From: Vanilla planifolia
Taxonomy: Eukaryota; Streptophyta; Magnoliopsida; Asparagales; Orchidaceae
Assembly: GCA_023846275.1 (NCBI GenBank)
Contig: JAIUJO010000071.1
Location: 2,087,846 to 2,151,845 of the forward strand
Reading direction: 5' to 3'
DNA length: 64,000 bases
The notes under the pieces were generated by a model. It was not told the origin of the DNA and made no database searches. It worked only from the letters and a program-made list of their open reading frames with translations. Of this stretch, positions 12,831 through 26,779 are shown one piece after another. Numbering within the stretch: position 1 is the first letter of the stretch; each line of letters begins with the position of its first letter. A program made the position numbers and the translations under genes.

Positions 12831-15800
12831 TAGTAACACACAAATTAAAGAAAAATATTTGCAAAAATGACATAAATTAAAAGGTAAAGTAGTGTTCCAA
12901 AATATTAAGAAAACTGAGTATAACAATATCGACCATCAAATCAAGTGCAAATTAAAATCCCTTATAAAGTTGATTAAAACTTTAGACAATAAATTTTTAG
13001 TGATATAAAAACAAATATTTATCTTGTGGAGCTATTTGAGAAAATCTAATCACATTTGTTTAATATTAATTAATCCTTCTTTCAAATAAATAATAATAAA
13101 ATAATATTTTAATATTAAGTATATATTAAAGTTGATATTTAAAACTTAATGTATTATAATATTTCCAATCAAGGTGATATAAGAGTCGTATGAGCAAATA
13201 TTTAGGCTGACATAGAAATATAACAAAATTGATCCAAAAACTTTAAAAAAAGGATATAAATTTAATGAGAAACCACCCATTCAATGATACTATGGCAATC
13301 GATGGAAAATTCTCGATCATTAAATCACATAAAAATCAAAATATATAACAAATCATGCTAAAAAATACTTGAAAATAAAAGAAAAAAATTAACAATTTTT
13401 TTTTATCAGATATAGCTTGTTAAGATAGGTCCAATGGTATTTTTTCATCTCAAATGGACACATTTTACATTAAAGTGAATTTCCAAAGTAAAAATTCATA
13501 TAATAATTAAAAAATATTGTTTTAAAATTATGAAAAAAATATGTTAAAGTTTAAATAAGTAAGCATGAGACAATGTAATATAAAAAAAATAAAAAATGAC
13601 ATAAAGGTAACAAAAGGGATTATTCTAAGTTTTTTTGAATGCATGTAAATTAAAGAAAAACATTTGAAGAAATTTAATAAATTGTATGTGATTATTGATG
13701 TATAAGATGCTAAGTAGATTGAGTGTAATATCCTCAAACATCTAATCAAGTATAAATCAGAAGAACTCATAATGTGTATAAATATGCAAGAAACAAAAAT
13801 AGTTGAAAATCAAAACGTTAATATTCAATTTGTCAGAAATCATCAAGACAAGTTAAACAACATTTGTTTCATCTAGATTACACATCATTTTGAATTATTA
13901 TGAAATATTTAATATATTATTTTACAATGTTAAGTAAATATACATATTGAAAGTGAAATATAATAAATTAAGGCAATGTAATATAGTAAATCGAAGTGAT
14001 GTTTTGCTGACATTAAAGAAAGTTACAATTTCTTAGAAATATAACAAAATTAGAACAAAAAATTAAATAAAAGAGATAAATTATACGAGAATGTTTCACT
14101 CCAAGATACTAAGGAGTTTGAATGTAAAATCCTCGATAATCAAATAAAGTTCAAATTGAAAGTTCTTATAAAGGGTGCAATAAACACATGAAAGTAAAAT
14201 ATTTAAAAATAATAGCGGATATTTAATTGGATAAATCTTGTGGAGGTGAATCCAACAGCATTTATTATATACTAAATTATTTTTTAACATTAGGTAAATT
14301 TATATTAAATTTAATATGAGATAAATTAAAGAAATATAATTTATCCAATTGAAAATGATGCAAAGGTCACATGAGAGAAAATTCGATTACTAGATAATAT
14401 AATCTAATCAAAGTGAAACATTATAGGAGATAGAATGTAACATCATTAATAATCAAAATAATTTAAAAATGTACCAAAACTATACAACCAAAATATGTAA
14501 AATATAAAAATTAATATAAAAGTGAATATTTTAAAATATCTAATGGTGTGTATTTTGCCTCGATTAGGCCCCCTTGAAACTGATATAAATTATACAAAAT
14601 AATAAGCATAAATAAAAGAAATATTCATTTTTATATTAAGTAAAAATTCATTAAAGCTAAAATTAATTAAATTGAAAACTTATAATATAACAAAATAAAA
14701 ATTAAGAGAATTTCACATGAGATGAGATGTAGGGCTGCATAGTAACTTAACAAAAAAAAAATAAACAATTTTAAAAAGTTAGATAAACTATATGCAAAAG
14801 TTGCATTCCACAAAAATAAAGTGATCAAATAAAACATTGTTGATCATTAAATAGTGTATCAATAAAAATATCACGTAAAAAATTCTAATATCATAAAAAA
14901 TAAAATAATTAAAAATATTAAAGTTATTATTTAATTATATTTAACTCATCAACACAAATCCAATGATGTTTGTTTTGTCTGTATTGAACCACAATTGGAA
15001 TTACTATAATTACAAAGTAAAATAAGCTTAAATAATAATAAATTATTGTTTTAAAAAAATCATATATATATATTAATTCTAAAATTATATAAATTGAAAC
15101 AATGTAATACAAAAAAATAAAAGCCGTGCAAAACATTCACTAGAGGAGACAGAGTTACAAAGTGAGCTAACCAAATAAAAGAGAAAATTTTCAAAAAGTT
15201 AGATAAATTAAACAATACAGTTACATTCCAAGACTCTGAGAGATCAAAAGTGACATCCTTTATCATCAAAATATTTGAAAAAAACTTCTAAAATAAAATA
15301 GTATGTTTCATTTGATAGAGGTTCTTAGGATGTGTCCAACAACTTTTTCTTTTGATTTTACCTAGTTTGTAATCAATGTGGATTAACAAAGTAAATGAAA
15401 GTAATAATAATAAATTATTTTATTAAATCATGTAGGTATGTATTAAAGATGAAATGATATAAATTATGGTAAAGAAATATGACTAACTTATGCCAATCTA
15501 GATGTCACACATGAGGAGATTTAGAGTTAGAATGTAGTGTATCCAAATCATTCCAAAACATTTGAAGTAATGTGATAACGTTTATGGAAAAGATGTAAAC
15601 CAATATAATAAGGAGATTGGGTGTAACATATTTTATCATCAAATTAAGTACAAATCAGATTTTTAGTTCATGTGGCCAAAAATTAAAAAAATAAAATATT
15701 TAAAAATATAAAAATGAATATTTAATGTGATAGAGCTTGTAAAGAGGAGTCTAATTGTACTTCTTATATATCAAGCATTCTTATGATGTACTATAAATTA

Positions 15801-18800
15801 AGAATTTAAAAAGCTACAAGTAATAACAAATTATCATCTTATTATTAACTCAATGTATATTAAAAAGAAAATTAAATGAATTGATGCAAACTATATATAA
15901 GTAAATCAAAGTGAAGTAAAGGACACATTGGAGGATATATAAAGTTAGATATCAACATAAAAAAATTAAAGTAAAAAAGTTCATAAAAGAGAAAAACTAC
16001 GCAAAAAAGTTGTATTGTGAGATACTAAAGAGATCAAGAATAACAACATTCACAATCAAATTAAGTTTGAGTAAAAATGACCCATAAAACATGTCAAAAT
16101 CATAAATAAACTATTATTTAAAAATATTAAAACTTAAAATTTAATTAGATACAACACATCAAGGCTACTTTTACGATGTTTTTTGTATTGATCAAGCGTC
16201 ATTTAGAATTTCTGTAAATAATAATAATAAAAAAGTAAAAAAATATTAACTTATTAATACAAAAAACTAAATGAATATTAAAGCTAAAAAAACATTAATT
16301 GAAGCAATATAACATAACTAAATCAAAAAAATGTAAAAGTCATAAGAAAGGATATTTTGTCTTACATAGTAATGTAACCAAATAAAATTGGAAAATTATA
16401 ACTGACCTTAATTTTATAAGAAAATAATTTTCCCAGATTCTAAGATCTAGTGTATCATTTTAGATCATCAAATCAAACTAGATTCAAAATTCATCACCAA
16501 TCATGTTAAAAAAATAAAAAGATTATTTTTAATAAAAAAAAATTAATTTTTTAATTCTGTATAAATCAAGACAAATCTAAATATATTTTTTTCCACTTGG
16601 TAGCAAATCATTTGGTGTTAATGTTAAACAACAAAGAAGAGAAGCTTAAATAAAAATAATTTTTTAATATTAAGTAGATATATATGAAAGCTTCAATGTG
16701 ATAAAAAATCTTTATGAGAAGAGAATTTTCTTCGTTGCAATATTAAAAAATCAAAGTGAAAATTTTGAAACAGTGAAAATTTGTCTAGAACAGTTGCATT
16801 TGAAAATACTAATGAGAATTAAAATGTTTCATAAAGTATGCAAAAACAAAAAAAGAAAATATTTAAAAATATTTAAATCAATTTTTAATTATATAGAGCT
16901 CGTTAAGATGATTCAAACGACATTTGTTTTATCTCAATCTCACCTCTTTTAGAATAACTACAAATTGATAAATAAAGTATAGGAAACTAACAATAATTTA
17001 TAATTTTAATATTAAGTAAATATATATTTTAGCTAAATGAGATAAATATAAATAATATAATATAGCAAAATCAAAGTAATGTCAAGGCTAGAGTAGACAT
17101 TGTTTGGAATTACATAGTGATATATCAAAATCAATGCAATTCATTTGAAAAAATTAGATAAATTATACAAGAAATTCAAATTCTAAAGTACAACACTTAC
17201 AAAGTATAACATCCTCGATCACGAAATCTAATACGAATCAAAATTTCTCAAAAAACATGGGAAAATTAAAAAATTTAAATATTTAAAAATCGAAGAATGA
17301 ATGTTTAATTCGATAGAACACCTCTAGATGTGGTGCTCGACATTTATCTCATCTCAATCAGTCATAATGTTGCATTATTGAGAATTTACAAAGTAAATAT
17401 GCATAAATAAAAATAAATAATGATTTTTTTGGTAAGCAAATAAATATTAAATATGACATGAGATGAATTGAAGTTTTGTGATGCAACCAAATTAAAGTGA
17501 TGTCACATCACATAATAAAAGAATTAAAGTTTCATTACAAAATTTTATTAAATTTAGGAAATAAATTTGATTAAACAAGATAAATTGTGTATGAAACTTG
17601 CATTTAAAAATATTAGGAAGATTTCAGGTAACATTATTGCTCATTAAATTATGATTGAATCAAAATGTCTCATAAAATTTGTTAGAAGATTAGAAAATGA
17701 AACAAATTTTAAAAATATATAAAATCAATATTTAATTTGATAGAGCTAAGAAAAAATTCAAATGATGTTTTATTTTGGCTCGTTTTGACCTAAATTACAA
17801 TTATAAGAAATTACTAAATTAAATAAAAATAAATGAAAAGAGATTATCATTTTAATATAAAGTATATATATTAAAGAAAAAATTATATAATTCAAAGAAA
17901 TGTAATATATCAAAATTTAGATGATGTAAAAAACACATGAGAGGATAATTCCAATTTCATTATAGTATAACATTGTCAAAGAAAATTTTTTAATAGAAAT
18001 TATATTAAGTGTTTGGAAAATTTTCATTTTAAGTTAATGTAGAGATTGAGCATAAATCCTAGATTGATAAATAATATATGAATCAAAATATCTCATAGAG
18101 CATGCTTAAATCATAGAAAATAAAATATTTTAAAGTACAAAAATAAATGTTTAATTTAGTAGAGCTCGTTAAGATGGGTTCACTGATATTTGTTTCACCA
18201 TCATCGAACCTCATTTTGAATTAATAACAATTAAAAAAACAAATAAGCATAAATATTGCTAAATTAGTATTTTTAACCTAATTAAAATTATTTTTTTAGT
18301 TAAAAAGAAATAAATTGAAGAAATCGAATATAGGCAAGTCAAAAAAATGTAAAAGCCACATAAGAGAAGATTTAAAGTTACATAACTATAAAATAAAATC
18401 AATTAAGAAACTTTGAAGAAATGAGATAAATTACAAAGAAAAATTGTATTCCAAGATATTAAAGAGTTCAATAATAATGTCCTCGATCATCAAATTTGGT
18501 ATGAATCAAAATATCTTGTCAGGTGTGTTAGAAAAATAAGAAACTAAAATGTCAAAATATATAGTCTAAAATTTAATTTTATAGAGTTTATCTAAGTTAT
18601 CCAAATGAAGTTTGATTCAATTTGATTGAACCTTGTTTAGAATTACTCTTAGTTACAAAATTAAATATGAATAAATAATTTTAAATTTAATTTTAATTTT
18701 ATCTAATTATATAAAAAATATAAAATAAGAGAAATTCAAGAAATATAATTTAACTAAATTAAAGGGATGGTATGTTTGTAGAAGTGTAGAACTCCATTTT

Positions 18801-21800
18801 GATAATAAGAAAACCAAATCAAAGAAAAAAATTTAAAGAAATGAGATATGTTTTATGAAAAAATGCCTTCCAAGTAACCTAGAAGATCAAATGTAACTTT
18901 CTCGATCATCAAATCAAGTATAAATTAAATATCTCTTAAGCCATAAAAATGTTTAAGATGTAATATTAAAAGATATAAATTTTTTTAATCGCGTATAACT
19001 CATCGAGATTTTTCCAACATTTTTTTGATTTGATCGAACCTCATTAGAATTTTTGCATACTTTTGAAATAAATAAGAATACGTGATAATAAATTATATTT
19101 TATTATTTAATAAATATAAGTTGAAGCTAAACTTAAACAAATTGAAACAATGTAATTTAAATGGCATGTTAGTTTTCCCAAGAGGAGATTTAGAGTTTTT
19201 TTAATAATATAACTAAATCAAAACTGAACATTTGAAAAAAAAAATTAGACAAATTTTAAAGGAAATTTTAATTCCAAGATATAAAGAGATTAAGTGCAAT
19301 AGGTTTGATAGTAAATTCAATTATGAATTGAAATGTATTATAAAGCTTGACATGTTATAGAAAATAAAATATTTAAAATATCAAATTGATATTTGATTAT
19401 ATATAGGTGGTTGAGAGGAGTCAAAAGGCGTTTGTTTTGTCTTTATTGAAGCACATCAAAAATTGTTTTGAATACAAAAGTAAATAATAATAACTAATAA
19501 TCCATTATTATTTCAACATAAAGAAAATATGTGTCAAACCTAGAAAAGAAATAAATTGAATCAATGTAATATAGCAATATCAAAGAGACATAAAGAGCAT
19601 GTGGAGGTTCAGAGTTACATATTGACGTAAAACTTTAAACAAAACAAATTATGAAATGAGCTAAATTATAGAAGAAGGTTGCATTAAAAGATTTCAAAGA
19701 GATCAAGCATATCACCATTAATCATAAAATTTTGTATGATTCAAATATCTCATAATGCATGCAAAAAACCCTAGAAAAAAAAGTTTTTAGAAATATTTAA
19801 ATGAACATTTAATTGGATAGGGCTAGATGAGATGAGTCTAATGATGTTTACTTTGTGTCAATTGGCCCTCATTTGAAATTACTGCAAATTGTCAAATAAA
19901 ATTTCCATAAATAACAAAATATTACTATTTTAATATTAAGTAAGTATATATTGAAGCTAAATTGAAATAAATTAAAATATTATGTTATGATCATTTCAAA
20001 GTGGTTTGAATGTCAACCTTATAGAGGATTAGAGTTCATCAGTTATATAACCAAATCTATGTAAAACATTCCAATAAATGAGAAAAATTATACATAAAAT
20101 TTAAATTCCAAGATACTAAGAAGATTGAATGTAAAATTATCTATTATCAAATAAAATGTGATTCCAAATGTTTGGAAATGAGTGCTAAAACACTAAAAAA
20201 TAAAATATTTAAAATTCAAATAATAAAGATCAATTCCATTGACATTTGTTTAGATTTCTTAAGAATTACAAAATTAAATTATATATATATATATATTAAA
20301 TGTAGGATGAGATGCATGTAAACAATGTAATATAAAAAATTAAAATTGATGTTCAAGTTACTTGAGAAGAGAATAAGAGTTTATTTATAGTAAACCAATT
20401 TGAAGAAAAATATTTTATAGAATGAGATAAATTGAACAAGAAAATTACATTCCAACATACTAAAAAATTAAGTATAACATTATCAATTATATAATTAGAT
20501 ATGAAACAAAATATATTATAAATCATGTTCAAACCATAAAAAATTTAAAACAAATTTTAAAAATGAATTTTTTGTTGGATAAAGCTTGTAGAGTTATGCC
20601 CAACGATATTTGTTTCATCTCATTCTAACAACATTTAGAATTATTACGTATTACCAAAGAAAATGTGCATTAAAGAATAATAAAATATTATTCTAATATT
20701 TTGGTAAGATATATTAAACCTAAAAATGTGGCAAATTATGCAAAGAAATATAATCAAGAGAAAGAAATATAAATGCCACATAAGAGGAGATCTACAAGGT
20801 CATATTAACATAACCAAATCAAATAAAATATTTTAAAAAAATTAGAAAAATTATATGAAGAAGTTCTATTCGACGATAACAAGGAGATTGAGTGTAACAT
20901 TTTCGAAAATCAAATGAGATACAAATAAAAATATCTAATAAATAAGCCAAAATCCCAGAAAATAAATTTGTTAAAAATAAAAAATTTATAATTAATTAGA
21001 TAGAGCATGTTGAAAAAAGTTCAATGATGTTTGTTTTGTCTCTGTTAGACCATACTTGAATTTACTAAGAATTAGCAAATTAAATAAATAAGCATAACAT
21101 CAAAATATTTTTATACTTTAAAGTAAAAATTATATGAAATCTGAAATGAGATAAAATGAAGTAGTGAACATAGGAATATAACAAAACAAAAGAAAATAAT
21201 GTTGAAAAAAATTGATAAATTATGCATACGCATTGCATTCCAAGATATGAAATAGAACGAATATAATATCCTTAACTATGTAATTATGTTCAAAAAATAA
21301 TTTCTAATAAATAATGCCAATATTTTAGAAAATATGATATTTAAAAATGCAAAAATGAATATATAATTTGATATAGCTCTTTGAGATGAGTCCTAAAAAC
21401 ATTTTTAATCTCCATCAACCGTATTTTGAATTACTATGAAATTTAAAATAGAAAAAGGATGAATAATAATATGTGATTATTTTAATATAAATTTAATATA
21501 AATTAGTTCTTAAATAAAATATATTGAGGTAATATTATATAACAAAATCATGAAAAATATTTGAAAAATTAGGCAAATTATGTTACAAAGTTGCATTCTA
21601 AGTTACTAAGAAGACAAAAGTTTAACATTCTCAATCGTCAAAACAAGTAAAAATTGAAACACCTTTTAGAAAAAAAATTAATAAATTGAAAATTTAATTT
21701 TTAATTCCATAGAGTTTATAGCAATTGATTGAGAAGTAGTAGTTTTTCCTCGATCAGATCTAGTTTTGGGTTATTTTGAATTATCTAATTAAATAATTAT

Positions 21801-24699
21801 AAATAATAAACATTGATTATAGTTGTAATAGAAAATTTTGTGACAAATCTAGAATGAGTTTAGCGAAAGCAATGTAAACTATAGAAATCAAGGCAATATT
21901 ATGGCTACATAGATGTGAAATAGATTTTCACAATAATATAAGCAAATCTATGTAAAAATGTTAAAGGAATGAGATAAATTATAAATGTAAGATGTATTTC
22001 AAGCTACATTATAGATCACCAATGACATACTCAATAACATAGTCAGGAATGGATTGAATGTCTCCTAAAAATCCCAAAAATCTAAAAAGCTTTAAAAATT
22101 TAAAAGTAAAGATTAAATTGGATAAAGCCAATCAAGTAGAGTCTAATGATGTTTACGTTATCTTAATTAACTTGTCCAGAATTATTGTTAATTACCGATG
22201 TCAATAAACATATTAATATTATATAAAGATATATTAAAGTTTAAATGTGATAATTGATGCAATGTAATATAACAAAAAAATAGATGCATATGTCACATGA
22301 TTAGAGATCTAGAATTTCATATTAATTTAATCAATTCAAAGAAAAAGATTTTAAAAAATGATAAAAATTGTATAAAAAAGTTCCTCTACAAAGATGTTAA
22401 GAAGAATACGTGACACTTTCGATCATCATAATAAGGACGAAGAGATATATTTTAAAAAAAAGAGAACCCTAGAAAAATTATTATAAAATTGAGAATTTAA
22501 CTTAGTGGATCTCATCGAGGCTAGTCCACCAATGTTTGTTCTCTCTAGATTCAACATGAATTTGAATTGTTATAGATAACAAATATAAATAATCGTTAGT
22601 AAAAATCATTATTTTAATATGATGTGAAGGTTAATTTAAACTAAAATAAGATAAATTGAAGTATTGTAATATAATCAAAGAAAGTGTTACAAATATAATA
22701 GAAGAAGAGATTTAGGATTATTTTGTAATATAACCAAATCAAAGTAAAACTCTTGAAGAAATGAGATAAAGTATACATAAATGTTTAATCAAATAGACTA
22801 AGAAGGTAAGAATAATATCATTAATCATCAATAATGATATCAATTAAATGTCTTATAAAGCATGACAAAATTTTTAGAAAATAAAAAATTAAAATGCCAA
22901 TAAAAATAAATAATTATTTAGATAAACCTATTCAAGTCAAGTCCAATGACATTTATTTTTACTTGAGAAAACCATGTTTAGAAGTACTATGAATTAAAAA
23001 AACAATAAAAACATAAGAAATAATATATTATTATTTTAATATTAATTAAATAAATAAAAATGCTAAATTGAGATGAAGTGATGCAATGCAATCTATTGAA
23101 ATCAAAGAAAGAAATTTGAAGGAATGAACAATTGCTTTTTTAATTTCTATTACATGATACCAAGGAGATCAACTATAATGCTATTAATCACCAAATCAAG
23201 AATGAATCGAATGTCAACCTTTAAAATTTTTAAAAATGTAGAAAGAGAATTTTTTACTTTGATTTAACTTGTTTAGATGACTCTTACTTTGTTTTTTAAT
23301 CTCTATTAAATTGTGCTCACAATTACTATGAATTACCTTTATAAAAAAGTAAAGACTAACAAATTATTATTTTAATATTATTTAAAAAATGTATTAAAGC
23401 TAAAACATAATAAATTAAAGCAACATATCATAACCAAACCGAAAAGAAAATTTTGAACGAGATAAATTGTACAAAAATTTTGCATTCTAAGAAACAAAGA
23501 ATAAAGTGTGTAACATTCTAATTGGTCAAACTACATACAAGTTGAAATGGCTTTTAAAGCATGCTAAAGCCATTCAAAAAGATATTTAAAAGGTTAGAAA
23601 TAAATATTTAAATTGATAGAGTTTGTTACCAAGACTCTAACAACATTTGTTTCATCTTTATCTTACCCAATTTGAAATTATTGTGTATCAAAAAACTAAA
23701 TAACCATATACAATAACAAATTTTTGTCTTAATAATAAATAATTATATAAAACATCATGAATAACATAAGTGTAAGCAATGCAATATAAAAACATCAAAG
23801 CAATATTAATGTTGCACTAGAAGAGAATTAAAATTTCATAATAATATAACAAAATCATCCTAAAAATTTTAAAGAAATGAGATAAATTGAATGAGAAAGA
23901 TTGAATTCAATGTCTTTAAGGACATGTCAAAACTTTTAAAAAATTTAAAAAACAGAAGTAATATCTAATTTGATAGTGCTCATTGAGTTGAGTTCAACTA
24001 TATTTTTTTGTCTATACCACACCTCGTCAAAAAAAATTGTTGTGAATTACTAAAGTATGAATATTAAGCAAAGATATATTGAAGCTAAAATGGGAAAATT
24101 TGATTTAATGTAATATAACTAAATCAAATATATGTAAAGTAGACAATTGTACAGATTTAAGGTTACATTTCGACATAACGAAATTGAAGTAAAAATTTTG
24201 AAGTGATTAGATAAATGAAATGCAAAGCTTCAATTTTGAGATAATAAGAAGGATGAGTGTAACATTTTTTCTATCAATTCAAGCTTGAATTGAAATGCCT
24301 TACAAAGAGTGTTAAAGGTACAAAAGAAATATCTCAAAGAATATTACAATGAATATCCAATTTTATAGATCTTAGTGACACGAATCCAATGGCATCTATT
24401 ATGTTCCAATGAGATGTCATTTGGAATTACTATGAATTAAAAAATAAATAATCATAAATAATAATAAATTATTATTTTAAGATAAAGTAGTACAAGTTGA
24501 AGCTAGCATGAGGTAAGGTGAAGTAGTGCAATATATCTAAATAACATACTATAGTGGTCATACATGAAAAGATTTAGAGTACATAGTAATATAGTAAAAT
24601 AAAAAAAAATAATTTGAAGAAATCAAATAAATTGTATGTGAAAGTTTCATTCGATGATATTACGAAGATAAAATGTAAAATTCTTAATTATTGATGTAG
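12831..24699 (+). repeat. Diverged ~0.41-kb tandem satellite, forward array 2
   Basis: The same forward array resumes at TAGTAACACACAAATTAAAG and continues to the retrotransposon's target repeat. Monomers keep the landmark order, for example GAGCTCGTTAAGATG at about 16897 and 18163 and TAGCTCTTTGAGATGAGTCC at about 21374. Short open frames in this stretch, such as 13528-13770, 14096-14290, 15060-15269 and 16698-16952, are readings of the repeat. None has a recognisable domain. The insertion point lies in the monomer segment that elsewhere reads GGTATGAATCAAAATATCTC. Confidence 0.85.
20280..20297. repeat. (AT)n microsatellite
   Basis: A TA run of about 18 bp at the monomer position that normally reads AGTAAATATATATTAAAG. 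It has probably expanded from that built-in ATATAT core. Confidence 0.85.
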
Positions 24700-24704
24700 A
24701 TACA
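24700..24704. repeat. Target-site duplication, left copy (ATACA)
   Basis: ATACA directly precedes the first LTR base (TGTTATACCC) and is repeated right after the last LTR base at 35356-35360. A 5-bp duplication is the usual size for Ty3/gypsy integration. It shows that the two LTRs belong to one insertion event. Confidence 0.93.
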
Positions 24705-25068
24705 TGTTATACCCAGTAAAAAGTTTTATGTTAATCTTTAATGAATTAATTTTTGGCTTGGATGATTTCAGATCGACAGTAGGATGAGCCAGGAGCTCAA
24801 TCAGAGGCTATTGGAATTTCTGAAATTTCTAGGGATTTTTCGGAGCACCGAGGTGAATTTTAAGTAATTTTCCCTGTTTAATTAGATTTATTGGATTTTT
24901 AGAAATTCGAAAATCCATTTAAATTAAACCGGAAATTGGTTTTTACCGCGCGTGAACCGGACCGGAACGGTTCAGTGGAGGCGGAGACGGTTCGCCGAGT
25001 GAGTTTGCGCGTGCGTTCTGATAAGCGGATCGGACGGTCGTGATCGACGGTTGGGATTGAACCGGCTG

Positions 25069-25170
25069 ATCGGGTGCTTACCGTGTCGATAGCGTGTCGA
25101 CAGCGCGTATCGGGTGCTTACCGTGTCGAAAGCGTGTCAACGGCGCGTAATGGGTTTCACCGTGTCGGCC
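25069..25170 (+). repeat. 40-bp tandem repeat (2.5 copies) upstream of the LTR TATA-like box
   Basis: Copy 1 (25069-25108) and copy 2 (25109-25148) both begin ATCGGGTGCTTACCGTGTCG and differ at only a few bases. A partial third copy (AATGGGTTTCACCGTGTCGG) follows from 25149. The same array is at about 32680-32781 in the 3' LTR. Its place just before a TATA-like box suggests a promoter or enhancer array. That role is inference. Confidence 0.85.
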
Positions 25171-25174
25171 AGAA

Positions 25175-25184
25175 ATATAAAACC
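25175..25184 (+). promoter_or_regulatory. Candidate LTR TATA box
   Basis: ATATAAAACC lies in a GC-rich setting about 470 bp into the LTR, just after the 40-bp repeats. It would place a transcription start roughly 25-35 bp downstream, near 25205-25215. The matching copy is at 32786-32795. A second TATA-like string (CTATATAAAA, about 27688-27697) near the LTR end is less likely, because it would leave almost no R region. Confidence 0.5.
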
Positions 25185-25196
25185 CTCGCGAAACGA

Positions 25197-25204
25197 TTAG
25201 GGTT
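25197..25204 (-). promoter_or_regulatory. Telo-box-like motif near the predicted LTR start site
   Basis: TTAGGGTT (AACCCTAA on the minus strand) lies 13 bp after the TATA-like box. A second one, CTAGGGTTT (AAACCCTAG on the minus strand), is at 25653-25661. Plant telo-boxes of this form occur near start sites of many growth genes and are bound by TRB proteins. Their role here is inferred from sequence alone. Confidence 0.4.
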
Positions 25205-25939
25205 CGTTCGGCCGACCGATAGAGAGAGTTTTTCCGGCGTACGGCGCGTGATTCCGGCGGCCTGGCAAGGGGCTTTTTGTGCCTGGAGATTCACGAGAAC
25301 GAGGAGAGTCAATTCGTACCGGATTCGTTCGGCGAGGAGCTGCGGCGAGCTGCGGACGAAGTTCACCGTCGCCGGCGTCGTTAAGGTAGGAAATTCAGTT
25401 TAAATTAGTGATTTAGTAGAAAATTAAAAGCATGAAATACTTTGCTTAATGAAAACAAGCATGTGGATGAAAATCGGATTTAATTGAATGCTAATTTGTG
25501 TCTTTTGCAAATTTCGGAATTTCCTGGAAAAATTCCCATTTCGCCGAAAAAAAAAATTTATTGATGCTTAGGAGCATGTTAGGAAATTGTTCTCCTTGTT
25601 CGCAGTCGCCGGAAATCGACGGAAGGATCGAAATGGTCGGCGATGGCGGCGGCTAGGGTTTCGCGGGCTTCGGACCGAGAAAGGAGAAGGGTTTAGATAA
25701 TATCAAATTTAATTAAGTAATTAATGATATTTACGCCATTTTATTAGTAATTAAAATTAATCCGATTAACGGATTATTAAGAAATTGGTTCGGCGGTGCC
25801 GCGGTTCAGCGCGAGGGTCCCGAACCGGTGGCGAGATCCGGTTCAGGGGATTCGGCGCGGTTCAGTGAGAAGCGGTTCTCGGCTCAGCGCGAAGGCCGAA
25901 CCGGCGGCGAGAACCGGGTTCACGGAAGCGCGGGCGGTA

Positions 25940-26235
25940 TATTGGAATTAACGGAATTTTAAAATTCGGTAATTAATCCGAATTTCGGAAAATGGATATA
26001 TGTGAATTTAAATTTTAATTCGGAAATTTATTCCGAATTTCGGAAAATTAAGAAAGGGCAGAATTTGATTTTTTGGAATTTTTAAATTAATTCAGAAATT
26101 AATCCGAATTTTTGGAAAAACAGGATATATGTGGAATTTATTAATCCGAATTTTCGGAAAAAGGATATATGTGGAATTTAAATTCTATTCGGAAATTTAT
26201 TTCGAATTTCGGAAAATGGATAAAGGGCGGAAATT
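25940..26235 (+). repeat. Degenerate AT-rich repeats in the LTR
   Basis: Several imperfect copies of a segment built on GGATATATGTG-GAATTTAAATT and the near-palindrome TTCCGAATTTCGGAA, for example from about 25993, 26122 and 26165. All are present in both LTRs. Confidence 0.7.
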
Positions 26236-26672
26236 GAAATTGGGATTTAAAAATTTCCTGAAGTGGGGAAAAATGTTATCAGTGATGACAGTACAGCTGG
26301 AAACAGTCAGACAGAAGTACGGTACACGGATGCTACCAGAACAGTCAGTAATTGACAGTTGTGTTGCTTGATGGCAACGGCATGGATTGAGTCAGTTTAC
26401 TCAGTGTTGGCATATTTTATGGATTGGCATACTGGACCGGACTACTATAGACCCTGTATGATGTTTTAGGGTAGTTGTGGTAGGTAACTGTGCGGTTCAG
26501 ACTTAGCTTCCACAGTATACATGTGACTGGTATGCGCCTTGTTGTACCTGGATACATGTTGCCGGATCTTGGAGTTAGAGATTGGCAATGACTGTAGGGG
26601 CGTGAGCTTCTATGGAAGTTGTTGGTAGAGGACTCTTTGGGACGGTGGCTGAGTCGATCTCTCCTGGTCCAT

Positions 26673-26779
26673 GTGTGTAGGCCTGCGCGCCTGAGGGTGG
26701 CAGGGGTGTCTCGCAGTGGCTAGCCAAGTGTGTAGGCCTGCGCGCCTTAGGGTGGCAGGGGTGTCTCACGTTGGCTAGA
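26673..26779 (+). repeat. 55-bp tandem duplication in the LTR
   Basis: Copy 1 (26673-26727) and copy 2 (from 26728) share GTGTGTAGGCCTGCGCGCCT and GGGTGGCAGGGGTGTCTC, ending in GGCTAG. Both copies are also in the 3' LTR, at about 34284-34390. The duplication is therefore a family feature or predates this insertion. Confidence 0.85.

Noticed and set aside
1-24699. CRISPR array, because of the regular repetition
   Set aside because: Units are about 415 bp, degenerate throughout, with no short identical repeats and unique spacers. The context is a plant nuclear genome.
25074-25403. 109-codon frame in the LTR, repeated at 32685-33014
   Set aside because: It spans the CpG-rich promoter-like repeats, has no domain, and is present in both LTRs simply because the LTRs are copies.
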